A stretch of DNA of 64,000 nt. Origin: Anaerosolibacter sp. Its GTDB lineage: Bacteria > Bacillota > Clostridia > Peptostreptococcales > Thermotaleaceae. The DNA lies in assembly GCF_029240175.1 (NCBI RefSeq), contig NZ_JARBTM010000015.1:1-64000 (forward strand), written 5' to 3'. The position numbers and the translations under genes are program-made. Below the pieces are notes generated by a model. That model searched no databases, was not told the DNA's origin, and saw only the letters and a program-made list of their open reading frames with translations. Below are positions 34,291-43,483 of this stretch, in pieces; position 1 is the first letter of the stretch, and each line of letters starts with the position of its first letter.

Positions 34291-35205
34291 ATGTTTTATG
34301 TAAAAGGGGGAAGGTTTAAAACGATCTTAACTGTTTTATTTGTAGTCGCAATGATATTTGGTTGTCTAGGTGTTGCCTATGGACGATACTTAGCGAAAGT
34401 GGAAGGGCCAGCACCTGTTCAAGCAAGCACGCCAGTGAAAAAACAAGAACTACCAAAAGTTGAATCTTCAATGGTACTTGCTACAACAACAAGTACCCAG
34501 GATACAGGACTGTTAGACGTGTTGATCCCTGCTTTTGATAAAAAATATGATGTGAAGACAAAGGTTGTTGCTGTTGGAACAGGGGAAGCCATTGAGATGG
34601 GAAAACAAGGGAATGCTGATGTAATCCTTGTACACGCTAGAAAATCTGAAGATGAATTTGTTGCCAGTGGTTACGGTGTAAATAGAAAAGATGTTATGTA
34701 TAACTATTTCTTCTTGGTAGGACCCCAAAATGACCCTGCGATGGTTGAGGACACGAAAGATGCAGAATCAGCAATGAAGAAGATAGCGTATGCAAAGACT
34801 AAGTTTGTATCACGAGGGGATCAATCCGGAACCCACAAAAAGGAACTTGCCATTTGGGATAAGTATAACCTAAAGCCTCAAGGAAACAAATGGTATATAG
34901 AATCAGGGCAAGGTATGGGCGCAACATTGACCATGGCCAGCGAGATGGGTGCATACACATTGGTTGATAGCGGTACTTGGTATAAGTTTGTTGATAAAGT
35001 AGACTTAAAGGTTGTATTACAGGGTGAACCAGTTCTCTTTAATCCATATGGTATTATTGCTGTAAATCCAGAAAAATATTCAAACCTAAGCAAGAACGCT
35101 GCAGCTGCATTCATAGATTTTATCACTTCAGACGAAGGTCAGAAAATCATTGGAGATTACAAGGCAAATGGAAAGCAGCTGTTTATTCCAGATGCAAAGA
35201 AATAG
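34291..35205 (+). CDS. tupA: Tungstate-binding protein TupA, copy 1 (no SH3 domain)
   Basis: The 304-residue extracellular binding protein has a signal peptide (TILTVLFVVAMIFGCLGVAYG). The tungstate-binding core starts with ATTTSTQDTGLL, followed by AVGTGEAIEMGKQGNADVIL. The Cys in the signal region (FGCLG) could be a lipobox. It is highly similar to copy 2 (61829-62950), but the roughly 75-residue SH3b module is missing; the signal peptide joins straight to RYLAKVEG, the sequence that follows SH3b in copy 2. AAGGAGGGAG precedes the ATG. It works with TupBC encoded at 7-9 kb. Confidence 0.9.
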   Translation: MFYVKGGRFKTILTVLFVVAMIFGCLGVAYGRYLAKVEGPAPVQASTPVKKQELPKVESSMVLATTTSTQDTGLLDVLIPAFDKKYDVKTKVVAVGTGEAIEMGKQGNADVILVHARKSEDEFVASGYGVNRKDVMYNYFFLVGPQNDPAMVEDTKDAESAMKKIAYAKTKFVSRGDQSGTHKKELAIWDKYNLKPQGNKWYIESGQGMGATLTMASEMGAYTLVDSGTWYKFVDKVDLKVVLQGEPVLFNPYGIIAVNPEKYSNLSKNAAAAFIDFITSDEGQKIIGDYKANGKQLFIPDAKK

Positions 35206-35267
35206 TGGTATATGTGTTACCCATTAAGCTAGAGAGATGAAGAAGTGGTCTAAAAAATGCACGCCCT

Positions 35268-35302
35268 TGAAAGCCAGTTCCCCGAACTTTGGCGTTTTTT
35301 TC
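35268..35302 (+). terminator. Terminator after tupA copy 1
   Basis: GAAAGCCAGTTC-CCC-GAACTTTGGCG stem with a T-run. The sequence closely matches the terminator at 63766-63807. Confidence 0.8.
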
Positions 35303-35441
35303 TTTTGAAGAAACGTACAAGGATCTACCTAATGAATATATAGATTGATTTATGGAACAATAGAATATATAATTAAACTTGAGTAAAATGATGTGAATAA
35401 TAAGGATAGTTTAATAAACAATTAAGAGAGGGCGATGATTG

Positions 35442-36377
35442 GTGAAGAAAATATATATTATTCATGAAAACAATGAATGGACAGCACCATTACTCAAGGG
35501 GCTAGATGAACTTGGACTTCCTTATGAGGATTGGTTTTTGGACAAGGGAGTTCTAGACTTATCAGTTGAGCCACCTGAAGGTGTATTTTACAATCGAATG
35601 AGTGCTTCTTCCCATACCCGAAATCATCGCTATGCACCAGAATATACGGGAGCTGTGATAGCATGGTTGGAGAGACATGGAAGGAAGGTAATCAATTCGG
35701 GTCGTGCATTGCAATTAGAAATCAGCAAGATTGCTCAGTATACGTCACTTAATGCCCATGGAATCCGCACGCCGAAAACCATTGCTGCTGTTGGAAAAGA
35801 ACAAATTATTGAAGCAGCAAAGAAATTTAGCGGACCATTCATTACAAAACATAACAGAGCAGGAAAAGGCCTTGGTGTACAATTGTTTCAAAATATTGAT
35901 GCCTTAAAAAAATATGTCGAAGGGTCTAGCTTTGATGAGCCAATCGATGGTATCACATTGATACAGGAATATATTCAGTCGGATGAACCATTCATTACAC
36001 GGTGTGAGTTTATTGGCAGAAAGTTCTTATATGCTGTTAGAGTAGACACTAGTCAGGGATTTCAACTATGCCCGGCAGATGCGTGTCAAATTGGTGATGC
36101 TTTCTGTCCAGTAGGAGAAATTGAGAAACCAAAGTTTGAAATTATCCAAGGATTCATGAATCCTATTCTTGAAAAATACGAAAAGTTTCTTGAAGCCAAT
36201 GGCATCCATATATCAGGTATTGAGTTTATTATGGATAAGAATGGTGAGATTTTTACTTATGATGTAAATACAAATACGAATTATAACCCTGATGCAGAAC
36301 TGAAAGCAGAAGTTTTCGGGATGAAGGAAATCGCTAGGTATCTGGGAGATGAACTGGAAAAGATAGATATGGCATAA
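35442..36377 (+). CDS. ATP-grasp (RimK-like) ligase of unknown substrate
   Basis: The 311-residue protein has an ATP-grasp fold: an N-terminal Rossmann-like part (IYIIHENNEWTAPLL), a Lys-containing nucleotide-binding strand (FITKHNRAGKGLGVQLF) and late metal-binding residues (IEFIMDKNGEIFTYDVNTNTNYNP). RimK-like ligases join a carboxylate to an amine. There is no peptide or cofactor biosynthesis neighbour, so the substrate is open. GTG 35442 is preferred over TTG 35439, since GAGAGGG is then better spaced. A terminator follows. Confidence 0.8.
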   Translation: MKKIYIIHENNEWTAPLLKGLDELGLPYEDWFLDKGVLDLSVEPPEGVFYNRMSASSHTRNHRYAPEYTGAVIAWLERHGRKVINSGRALQLEISKIAQYTSLNAHGIRTPKTIAAVGKEQIIEAAKKFSGPFITKHNRAGKGLGVQLFQNIDALKKYVEGSSFDEPIDGITLIQEYIQSDEPFITRCEFIGRKFLYAVRVDTSQGFQLCPADACQIGDAFCPVGEIEKPKFEIIQGFMNPILEKYEKFLEANGIHISGIEFIMDKNGEIFTYDVNTNTNYNPDAELKAEVFGMKEIARYLGDELEKIDMA

Positions 36378-36417
36378 GTTATATATCGAGAAATGATCAT
36401 AACAAAATGAATTTATG

Positions 36418-36454
36418 AAAGAGCCGTCGGGAACCGTCCTGAGGGCTCTTTTTT
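36418..36454 (+). terminator. Terminator after ATP-grasp gene
   Basis: AAGAGCCGTC..GGCTCTT hairpin with a six-T tail. Confidence 0.85.
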
Positions 36455-36628
36455 AGTCTTTTCACAAAGCATAAACTGCTTTTATATATCATATCAGTGA
36501 GGGAACTATCAGATTGAATACCTATAGAATAAGGGCGATTTAAAGAATATTATGAAGGAATACTTATATAATCTGCTCAAATCAAGGTTGGTAGATTGGA
36601 TGATTTGCCATAGGATAAGAGGCTGAAT

Positions 36629-36730
36629 TTGACCATAATCTGCGGTGGGGCTATAATTTAAAGATAATGCGCTTAGTTCCATTTGGAAGCGGGGGATCCA
36701 AATTTAATAGGTATTCCATATATGAGATGT
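36629..36730 (+). promoter_or_regulatory. Strong promoter and short leader resembling the 5' part of a c-di-AMP riboswitch
   Basis: TTGACC (36629-36634), 17 bases, TATAAT (36652-36657). The transcript would begin with a segment carrying GCGCTTAGTTCC and GGAAGCGGGGGATCC, which resembles the first helix of ydaO RNAs. The conserved 3' half (GGTGAATC, CCGAATCCGTC) is absent. It may be a relic or chance similarity. Confidence 0.5.
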
Positions 36731-36746
36731 AAAAGGAGCAGATAAT

Positions 36747-36929
36747 ATGGAAAGTAAAGAAGAAGTGTTGGTTTCTATCGAAAATAAGACGGAAATTTTA
36801 GATGAATTGATAGATGTGTATGTTAATCTGTCTCCATTCGAAGTTGAAAGCCTATCGTATTATGGACATAGAATAAGACTTATAAGAAAAGAACTAGAGT
36901 TTTTGGAAAGAATTCTAGGGTCATATTAA
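36747..36929 (+). CDS. Small hypothetical helical protein (60 residues)
   Basis: An acidic, Leu-rich protein with AAAAGGAGC upstream of its ATG and its own strong promoter. The pattern ILDELIDVYVNLSPFEVESLS recalls Spo0E-like phosphatases, but the SQELD signature is missing, so I do not assign it. It lies 127 bases before ktrA copy 2. Confidence 0.65.
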   Translation: MESKEEVLVSIENKTEILDELIDVYVNLSPFEVESLSYYGHRIRLIRKELEFLERILGSY

Positions 36930-37056
36930 AAATAGATAACGTGTATACAAAATATTAGGTGAAAGCAAGGGCTGTTTCTAGCTAATCAGTAACTTATAAA
37001 TAAAGAGTACTATAAATATCAAGAATAATAAGTAATTGTAGAGCAGGGGGGAAAAT

Positions 37057-37707
37057 ATGAAACAATTTGCTGTAATTGGATGTGGCAGGTTTGGTTCAAG
37101 TGTAGCACGTACACTTTACGGGGTAGGACATGATGTGTTAGCCATAGATCAGGATGAAGATGTTATAAAAGAGTTGGCAGATGCGGTTACCCATGCTGTT
37201 CAAATGGATGCTATAGATGAAAGTTCATTAAAATCTCTTGGCATAAGAAACTATGATGTTGCAGTCATTGCAATAGGGTCAGATATACAATCCTCTATTT
37301 TGATTACCCTATTAGCAAAAGAACTAGGGGTTAAATATGTTGTTGCTAAAGCGCAGAATGAGCTTCATGCTAAGATTCTCTATAAAACTGGTGCAGATCG
37401 GGTTGTGCTGCCTGAAAGGGAGATGGGCGTAAGGGTGGCACATAATCTAGTTTCTTCAAATATTATTGACTATATTGAGCTTGCACCTGATTATAGTATC
37501 GTTGAAATAACGCCGTTAAAGGAATGGGTGGGAAAAAGTTTGAAAGATATTAACATAAGGGTAAAATATGGAGTGAATATTATGGCAATCAAACAAAAGT
37601 CAGAGATTAATATCTCGCCAAGCGCCCAAGATGTTATATATCAAGAGGATGTTATAGTGGTTGTAGGCCACAACAATGATATACAGAAAATTGAAAAGAA
37701 GAGTTAA
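37057..37707 (+). CDS. ktrA: KtrA-type K+ channel regulatory subunit (RCK), copy 2
   Basis: The 216-residue protein has the same RCK_N/RCK_C layout as copy 1 (GCGRFGSSVA, AIDQDEDV). By eye, about 21 substitutions separate the two, mostly conservative. Silent DNA differences are more numerous, so this is not a very recent duplication. A run of seven G precedes the ATG at short spacing. Again no ktrB is adjacent; trkA-trkH lies 3 kb downstream. The two copies may tune one pore to different signals. Confidence 0.9.
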   Translation: MKQFAVIGCGRFGSSVARTLYGVGHDVLAIDQDEDVIKELADAVTHAVQMDAIDESSLKSLGIRNYDVAVIAIGSDIQSSILITLLAKELGVKYVVAKAQNELHAKILYKTGADRVVLPEREMGVRVAHNLVSSNIIDYIELAPDYSIVEITPLKEWVGKSLKDINIRVKYGVNIMAIKQKSEINISPSAQDVIYQEDVIVVVGHNNDIQKIEKKS

Positions 37708-37716
37708 TACTATAAT

Positions 37717-37750
37717 AAAAACACCTGATGCAAAGACATCAGGTGTTTTT
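37717..37750. terminator. Bidirectional terminator
   Basis: AAAAACACCTGATG and its complement CATCAGGTGTTTTT around a short loop. It ends ktrA copy 2 and overlaps the end of the convergent regulator gene. Confidence 0.92.
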
Positions 37751-38323
37751 ATGCATCAATACGCTACAGATTGCAGTAAACTTCGCAGCATCTTCAGTAT
37801 TTCCTAATAGACCATATACTTTAGCCAAACGTGCATATATCAGAGAATTTGTAGGTGCTATAGACAGGGCTTTTTTTAGTAGCATGAGAGCGCTCTCTAG
37901 ATTTCCATGGGTGATTTTCTCATTACTCAATCGTAGTAAATCTTCAACTGTAGCCTGATGATTACGCTCTGCCATTATTTCAAATAAAACTTGTTTTATA
38001 CGATTGGTTGTAAATGGTTTTTGTAAATAGGCAACAGCGCCTAACTGTGTACATTCAACAGCATTTTTAATTGTTGCAAAGGCGGTTATGATGATAACGG
38101 GTGTTTGGATGCTGAGCTCCCTAATGCGGCGAAGTACCTCAGTACCACTGATCCTAGGCATTTTAATATCTAAGAAGGCAAGATCAAATACATCATTATG
38201 GAAAGCTTCTAAAGCTTCCTCACCGTTTTCTACATTGGTGACTACAAAGCCCTCATGCTCAAGACATGTAGCGAGCAAGCTTCGAATGTTCTTAGTGTCA
38301 TCTGCTATAAGCACTTTTTTCAT
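37739..38323 (-). CDS. Response regulator with receiver domain and TPR-like tail
   Basis: The 194-residue protein has a full receiver domain: acidic pair in IADDTK, phospho-acceptor FLDIKMP, Thr in ITAFAT and Lys in LQKPF. Instead of a DNA-binding domain it carries a short TPR-like helical tail (EKITHGNLESALMLLKKALS). The ATG at 38323 has AGAGGTGATT upstream; longer in-frame options do not. The kinase gene lies 42 bases upstream on the same strand, so the two form one operon. Output is probably through protein contact. Confidence 0.87.
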   Translation of the reverse strand: MKKVLIADDTKNIRSLLATCLEHEGFVVTNVENGEEALEAFHNDVFDLAFLDIKMPRISGTEVLRRIRELSIQTPVIIITAFATIKNAVECTQLGAVAYLQKPFTTNRIKQVLFEIMAERNHQATVEDLLRLSNEKITHGNLESALMLLKKALSIAPTNSLIYARLAKVYGLLGNTEDAAKFTAICSVLMHKNT

Positions 38324-38364
38324 GACTAAATCACCTCTTTGAGTAATTGTTCTTAATGATTGGG

Positions 38365-40218
38365 CTAGAACTTTGTTGGAGGTATAGGCAGTGTAAAGGT
38401 AAAACAACTACCTTTATTAGGGGTGCTTTCACACCATATGCTTCCATCATGGGCATGTACAATTTCTTTTGCGATGGATAGACCAAGACCAGTTCCTCTA
38501 ACTTCTAAGTCAGAGTTTTCTACTTGGACAAATTGTTCAAATATCTTATCTATATACTCTTCGGGAATACCGATGCCAGTATCTGCTATAGAAACATAAA
38601 CCTGGTCATCACGCAGATAAGACGTTATGGAGATATTATCACCTGATTTTGTATATTTTAGGGCATTGCCTATTAGATTGTTGAGAACCCAAGTGATTCT
38701 TTCTTGGTCTACATTTACTTTAGGCAGATCATTCTCAATGCAATAATAAAGGTCCACCTCTTTGCTCTTTGTTTGATGGTAAAATGGCTTTATAGCACTT
38801 TCAATAATCCTATCAATTTCAGTTAGCTCCATAACGTACACATATTTTGTAGATTGTAATTTCGCTAAGTGTAGCAAATCATCCACTAAATTCGCTAGTT
38901 TTTGGCAATCTTCTTCTATAGTGGATAGGACATCCTTTTGCGTAGGATTAAGATCACCGATATTGTATTCTGCTAACAAGCTTGCGCCCATCATAATGGA
39001 TGTAAGCGGTGTTTTAAATTCATGGGAAATGGTGGATATAAAATTGGTTTTCATTCTTTCAAGTTTTTTCAGTTCCGTAACATTTTGAAAGAGAACCACT
39101 ACACCGTTCATCTTCGATTCAATATCTTCAACTTGAGTAAGTGTTACATTAAAATAATAATGTGCATTGTTTGATTCATGGTAGAAGGTACTTTCCTTAA
39201 ATTGTATATCTTGACCAGAAACGATAGATGAAATATAGTCGTATAATTCGCTCATCCTAACAATTTCAAGGAAGTGCTTTCTATATGCTTGTGATTCTTG
39301 TGTCTGAAAAATATCTTCAAAAGCTTTGTTTACGAGTAGTATTTTATAATCATTATCTAAAACCATCAACGGGTCTGCTATACTTCTGACGATCGCTAAG
39401 GACCTGCTTTTCTCCATTAAAACCTTTCCTAAGGTACTATGTTCAAATGACATAAGCCTTTCTGTCATTTTATTAAACTCCTGTGAAAACTGACCGATCT
39501 CATCATCGGATGTTATATCAATCCGCGTATCTAGATTTCCAGCTTGAACTTGTTTCATAGATTCTGTCAGCTGTTCGACAGGTCTGGTAAATTTGTTGGC
39601 AAAAAATTTGGAAATCAGAAAACCCCCAATGGCTGCAATTAAGGAAACCATTAGGACCAAATAAGTGGAAGTTTCTGCATTTTGAGCTGTCCGTTCTTTG
39701 TTGCGAAACATGGCTGACTCGTTTATATCCCATAATGCTTGCAAATCCTCTTTAAGTAATAGAAAAGTAGGATTAATTGTATTTGTGTAGTATTCCATCA
39801 TTTGTTCTTGATCTACCTCATTGGACATGTTCTTTAGTTCATCAAAGGAATTAATATAAATCATATAATGTTCTTTAATTTGTGTCACTAAATCCCTTTC
39901 GCCCACTTCAGTAATGTTATTTTCTGCTCTATAGTACCACATTAAGAATTTATCAATACTTGAATTGAAAGTTTTTAAGCCTAGTTCTCGGTTGCCGCTG
40001 GTGTAGGTTAATATGGCACTATCTTGTCTTTCTAAGGATTCTATCATATTATTTATGATCTTTAAGCTTGTATAGTTATCGGTCATTAGTCCATCGATAG
40101 TCATGGTAAGACCATAAAAATTAAATACAGAAATCATACCCACAAGGGCAATGATGATTACAAGACAAAGATAGACTATAGAGAATTTTTGTCTTAAACT
40201 TCTCACATTTTCACCCAC
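38365..40218 (-). CDS. Membrane sensor histidine kinase (4HB sensor-HAMP-PAS-HisKA-HATPase)
   Basis: The 617-residue kinase has two membrane helices (about residues 13-35 and 190-212) flanking a helical periplasmic-type sensor. HAMP follows (NKFTRPVEQLTESMK), then PAS (about 270-370), HisKA (FISTISHEFKTPLTS) and HATPase (NNLIGNALKYT, DTGIGIP, GTGLGLS). The architecture resembles KinB-type kinases. The start is a GTG at 40218; a second GTG four codons later is possible. It is transcribed away from trkA-trkH, so control of K+ uptake is plausible, as with KdpD, but is inference. Confidence 0.87.
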   Translation of the reverse strand: MGENVRSLRQKFSIVYLCLVIIIALVGMISVFNFYGLTMTIDGLMTDNYTSLKIINNMIESLERQDSAILTYTSGNRELGLKTFNSSIDKFLMWYYRAENNITEVGERDLVTQIKEHYMIYINSFDELKNMSNEVDQEQMMEYYTNTINPTFLLLKEDLQALWDINESAMFRNKERTAQNAETSTYLVLMVSLIAAIGGFLISKFFANKFTRPVEQLTESMKQVQAGNLDTRIDITSDDEIGQFSQEFNKMTERLMSFEHSTLGKVLMEKSRSLAIVRSIADPLMVLDNDYKILLVNKAFEDIFQTQESQAYRKHFLEIVRMSELYDYISSIVSGQDIQFKESTFYHESNNAHYYFNVTLTQVEDIESKMNGVVVLFQNVTELKKLERMKTNFISTISHEFKTPLTSIMMGASLLAEYNIGDLNPTQKDVLSTIEEDCQKLANLVDDLLHLAKLQSTKYVYVMELTEIDRIIESAIKPFYHQTKSKEVDLYYCIENDLPKVNVDQERITWVLNNLIGNALKYTKSGDNISITSYLRDDQVYVSIADTGIGIPEEYIDKIFEQFVQVENSDLEVRGTGLGLSIAKEIVHAHDGSIWCESTPNKGSCFTFTLPIPPTKF

Positions 40219-40425
40219 TCTTTAAAAAGAATTTACTAGCTTAAGTATATATCAATTGTGTTATTGCTTCAAATATATAACTGTGACCGATATATTTTGT
40301 ATTAATTATGCAAAATTGATGAAAGCATTTAGAAATCATGGTATATTTGTAATAGCATAGTTAATCGGAGAAGTCTATAAAATAAGTAGATACAAAAAAT
40401 AAAAATTCTGATAAAATAGTACGAG

Positions 40426-40505
40426 GACATCAGATGTCTGATGTCGAAAGAAGGGGGACCTATATGAGGTGGATAATCAGTGTAAATGCTAGTTCGTTTT
40501 GTTAG
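40426..40505 (+). promoter_or_regulatory. Palindrome and possible 13-residue leader peptide upstream of trkA
   Basis: GACATCAGA-TG-TCTGATGTC (40426-40445) is a perfect 9-bp-armed palindrome just after a TAAAAT -10-like sequence, so it could be an operator. It is followed by AGAAGGGGG and an ATG at 40464 opening a frame of 13 codons ending at 40505. Whether the peptide is made is unknown. Confidence 0.4.
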
Positions 40506-40568
40506 ATAAACATATAATGTTTTTATCAGAGCATAGAATTATAACAGTGTATTGAAAGGAAGAAGATC

Positions 40569-41975
40569 ATGAGAGCAATTATTGTAGGTGCTGGTAAATT
40601 AGGATACAAGCTTGCTGAAGCACTACTTATAGGTGATACCCATGTCACGATGGTTGATATTGATGCAAAGGTACTAGAGCGGATTAATGATCATCTAGAT
40701 GTGTTGACAGTGAAAGCAAATGGTGTGCAACTAGAAGCATTAAAAGAACTGAATATCCATACGTGTGATTTGATTATTGCAGTGACGAGTAGTGATGAGA
40801 CCAATATGATTATCTGCTCCATTGCAAAAAAGCTAGGATGTAAATGTACAGTTGCGAGAATAAGAAATCCTGAATATGCCCAGCAGTTAGAGTTTTTTAA
40901 ATCAGAAATGAAAATAGATTATGTTGTAAATCCTGAGCTTGCCACTGCGAATGAAATAATGCGCTGCTTGCTTAAGCGGTATGCGTTGTACACCGATGAG
41001 TTTGCTAAAGGTAAGGTCTCGATGTTTGATTTTAACGTTAATAATCTTCCTGATTATATAGGAAAAAAGGTAGCAGACCTAGGGCATATGGAAGATTTAT
41101 TGATTGTTGCCATATCCCGACAAGGTGATATCATCATTCCTTATGGGGGTACGATTCTTGAAGAGAGTGATATAATCTATGTTGTAGGTAAGAAAGATAG
41201 CATTAATCAGCTGGCTACCATGTGCAAAGGCAATATTGAGAGAAAGTATGTCAAAAGAGTAATGATCCTTGGTGGCGGAAAAATAGGATATTACTTGACG
41301 AAAAAATTATCTCAGCTAGGGTTATATGTGAAAATTATTGAACGAGATAAAGAAAGGTGTAAATATCTGTCTGAAAGTTTGGATAATGCTTTGGTAATTC
41401 ATGGAGATGGAGCAGATATAAATCTCCTTGAAGAAGAAGATATGTCCTCCATGGACGCATTTATTGGTGTAACTGGCTATGATGAGGAGAATTTGCTTAT
41501 GTCCTTAATGGCAAAACAGTCAGGTGTAGAAAAAGTAATAGCCAAGGTTAGCAGGTCGAATTATGTTCATATCATAGAGAAATTAGGGATTGATGTAGCA
41601 CTAAACCCTATTAATATCACTGCCGGCGAAATTATGAAGTTCATCCGTGGTGGCAGGGTTGTTTCTGTTTCTTTGCTTTTAGAAGGGCAGGCTGAAGTTA
41701 CGGAAATCATTGCGAAAGAGAACATGAGGATTACCGGTACACCTATAGTTGAACTGGGATTACCTAAAGGGGTTATTATAGGTGCAGTTGTTCGTCAGGG
41801 AAGAGTTATAATTCCCAGAGGAAATACAGTGATTCAGCCAAATGACAGAATTGTTATCTTCTGTTTGTTATCAGAAATACCAGCCTTGGAGTCATTCTTT
41901 AACCCTGAAAGAGGAGGAGCATTTAGTGAATTATGGAGTCGTAATAAAGGTATTAGGAAATCTACTAGCCGTTGA
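40569..41975 (+). CDS. trkA: Trk K+ uptake regulatory subunit TrkA (two RCK modules)
   Basis: The 468-residue protein carries two consecutive RCK_N-RCK_C units, with nucleotide-binding loops GAGKLGYKLAE (residue about 6) and GGGKIGYYLTKKL (about 235). It regulates the TrkH pore and binds NAD(H)/ATP. GAAAGGAAGAAG precedes the ATG. Its last 50 bases overlap the beginning of trkH, whose ribosome binding site GAGGAGG lies inside trkA, so the two are coupled. Confidence 0.93.
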   Translation: MRAIIVGAGKLGYKLAEALLIGDTHVTMVDIDAKVLERINDHLDVLTVKANGVQLEALKELNIHTCDLIIAVTSSDETNMIICSIAKKLGCKCTVARIRNPEYAQQLEFFKSEMKIDYVVNPELATANEIMRCLLKRYALYTDEFAKGKVSMFDFNVNNLPDYIGKKVADLGHMEDLLIVAISRQGDIIIPYGGTILEESDIIYVVGKKDSINQLATMCKGNIERKYVKRVMILGGGKIGYYLTKKLSQLGLYVKIIERDKERCKYLSESLDNALVIHGDGADINLLEEEDMSSMDAFIGVTGYDEENLLMSLMAKQSGVEKVIAKVSRSNYVHIIEKLGIDVALNPINITAGEIMKFIRGGRVVSVSLLLEGQAEVTEIIAKENMRITGTPIVELGLPKGVIIGAVVRQGRVIIPRGNTVIQPNDRIVIFCLLSEIPALESFFNPERGGAFSELWSRNKGIRKSTSR

Positions 41976-43374
41976 GGCAGTTAGTATGATCCCGGCATTG
42001 GCCTTGGCTATATATTTCGATGAAGGGGACAAGGTTGCATTTGCCAGATGTATTGTGATGATGCTAATGCTTGGCTATATCGCATCTCAGGCTCCCCAAG
42101 GCAAGAAAAAAATTAAGGCAAAGGAAGGCTTAACCATTGTTACTTTGGGGTGGGTGGTTGTTTCCTTTTTTGGATCATTACCCTTTGTTTTTTCTGGAAG
42201 CATACCATCTTTGATTGATGCTTTTTTCGAAACGGTATCTGGATTTACCACAACAGGTGCCACAATTATCAATGACATAGAGGTGCTGCCGAGAGGAATT
42301 TTATTCTGGAGATCATTTACCCATTGGATTGGCGGGATGGGTATCCTTGTTTTTACAGTTGCAATTTTGCCAGCAATGGGTGTAGGCAGTTTTCAGCTTT
42401 TCAAGGCGGAAAGCCCTGGACCCGTAGCCGATAAGATTGTACCAAGAATAAAGGATACTGCTAAGTTATTGTACAAGACGTACGTCATTATTACAGTGGC
42501 CGAGATAATACTGTTAATGTTAGGTGGAATGAACCTATACGAGGCAGCCCTTCATACCTTTGGAACGGTGGGCACGGGAGGGTTTTCAACGAGAAATGCC
42601 AGTATAGGTGCATTCAGCAGTCCATATATTCAAGTCGTGATTGCGGTATTTATGATTATGTCAGGTGTAAACTTTTCCCTGTATTATGAGCTGTATAAAG
42701 GAAAATGGAAAGATGTATTTAAAAATGAAGAACTTAGGCTATATTTATCAATTATAGGAATAAGTGTAATACTAATTGCGATAAATATTAACACACAAGT
42801 ATATCAGAATATAGGTGTATCCTTTCGGCATGCACTATTTCAAGTGAGTTCAATTATTACTACCACTGGATATGCTACAGTTAATTTCGACGAATGGTCC
42901 ACGTTTAGCAAAGGTATTTTATTTATGCTTATGTTTGTAGGCGGTTGTGCAGGTTCAACAGGGGGCGGGATGAAGAATATAAGAATCTTGGTTCTGTTAA
43001 AACTAATCAAACGGGAAGTCTCAAAAATACTACACCCAAGGGCTGTTATATCCGTTAAGGTTGCGGATAGAGCGGTACCACCGGATACTTTAGCTGGGAT
43101 TGCAAGCTTTTTCGTACTTTATATGGCTATATTTGCCCTAGGGACTATCGTTATTTCTCTGGAGGGAATAAGTCTCATCAGTGCATCAAGTGCTGTAGCT
43201 GCCACTTTAGGTAACATAGGTCCAGGTTTTGAATTTGTAGGACCCGCTACAACTTACAGCAAGTTCAGTAATCCAAGTAAGCTATTGTTATCTTTTTTTA
43301 TGCTTTTGGGTCGATTGGAGTTATTTACAGTGGCCATACTTCTGACACCGAGATTCTGGAGAGAAGAAATATAA
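41926..43374 (+). CDS. trkH: Trk K+ uptake pore subunit TrkH
   Basis: The 482-residue membrane protein has the four-fold M1-P-M2 arrangement. Selectivity-loop glycines lie in FTTTGATI, FGTVGTGGFSTR, SSIITTTGYAT and GNIGPGF. It imports K+. The GTG at 41926, with AGAGGAGGAG eight bases ahead, gives the standard N terminus (NYGVVIKVLGNLL); the earlier in-frame ATG lies far inside trkA. It ends before a strong bidirectional terminator. Confidence 0.93.
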   Translation: MNYGVVIKVLGNLLAVEAVSMIPALALAIYFDEGDKVAFARCIVMMLMLGYIASQAPQGKKKIKAKEGLTIVTLGWVVVSFFGSLPFVFSGSIPSLIDAFFETVSGFTTTGATIINDIEVLPRGILFWRSFTHWIGGMGILVFTVAILPAMGVGSFQLFKAESPGPVADKIVPRIKDTAKLLYKTYVIITVAEIILLMLGGMNLYEAALHTFGTVGTGGFSTRNASIGAFSSPYIQVVIAVFMIMSGVNFSLYYELYKGKWKDVFKNEELRLYLSIIGISVILIAININTQVYQNIGVSFRHALFQVSSIITTTGYATVNFDEWSTFSKGILFMLMFVGGCAGSTGGGMKNIRILVLLKLIKREVSKILHPRAVISVKVADRAVPPDTLAGIASFFVLYMAIFALGTIVISLEGISLISASSAVAATLGNIGPGFEFVGPATTYSKFSNPSKLLLSFFMLLGRLELFTVAILLTPRFWREEI

Positions 43375-43420
43375 TCTGTTACCTTTGGTAAAGATTGAAA
43401 GATAGAGATCCAGCAATAAA

Positions 43421-43461
43421 CAATAAAAGAAACTGCACAATTTGTGCAGTTTCTTTTATTG
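43421..43461. terminator. Bidirectional terminator after trkH
   Basis: CAATAAAAGAAACTGCACAA and its complement form a 19-20 bp stem, with T-runs on both strands. Confidence 0.92.
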
Positions 43462-43483
43462 AGATAGAGGTAATTTTTATTTT

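Noticed and set aside
36747-36929. Spo0E-like aspartyl phosphatase
   Set aside because: Size and helix content fit, but the diagnostic SQELD motif is absent, so only a hypothetical call is made.
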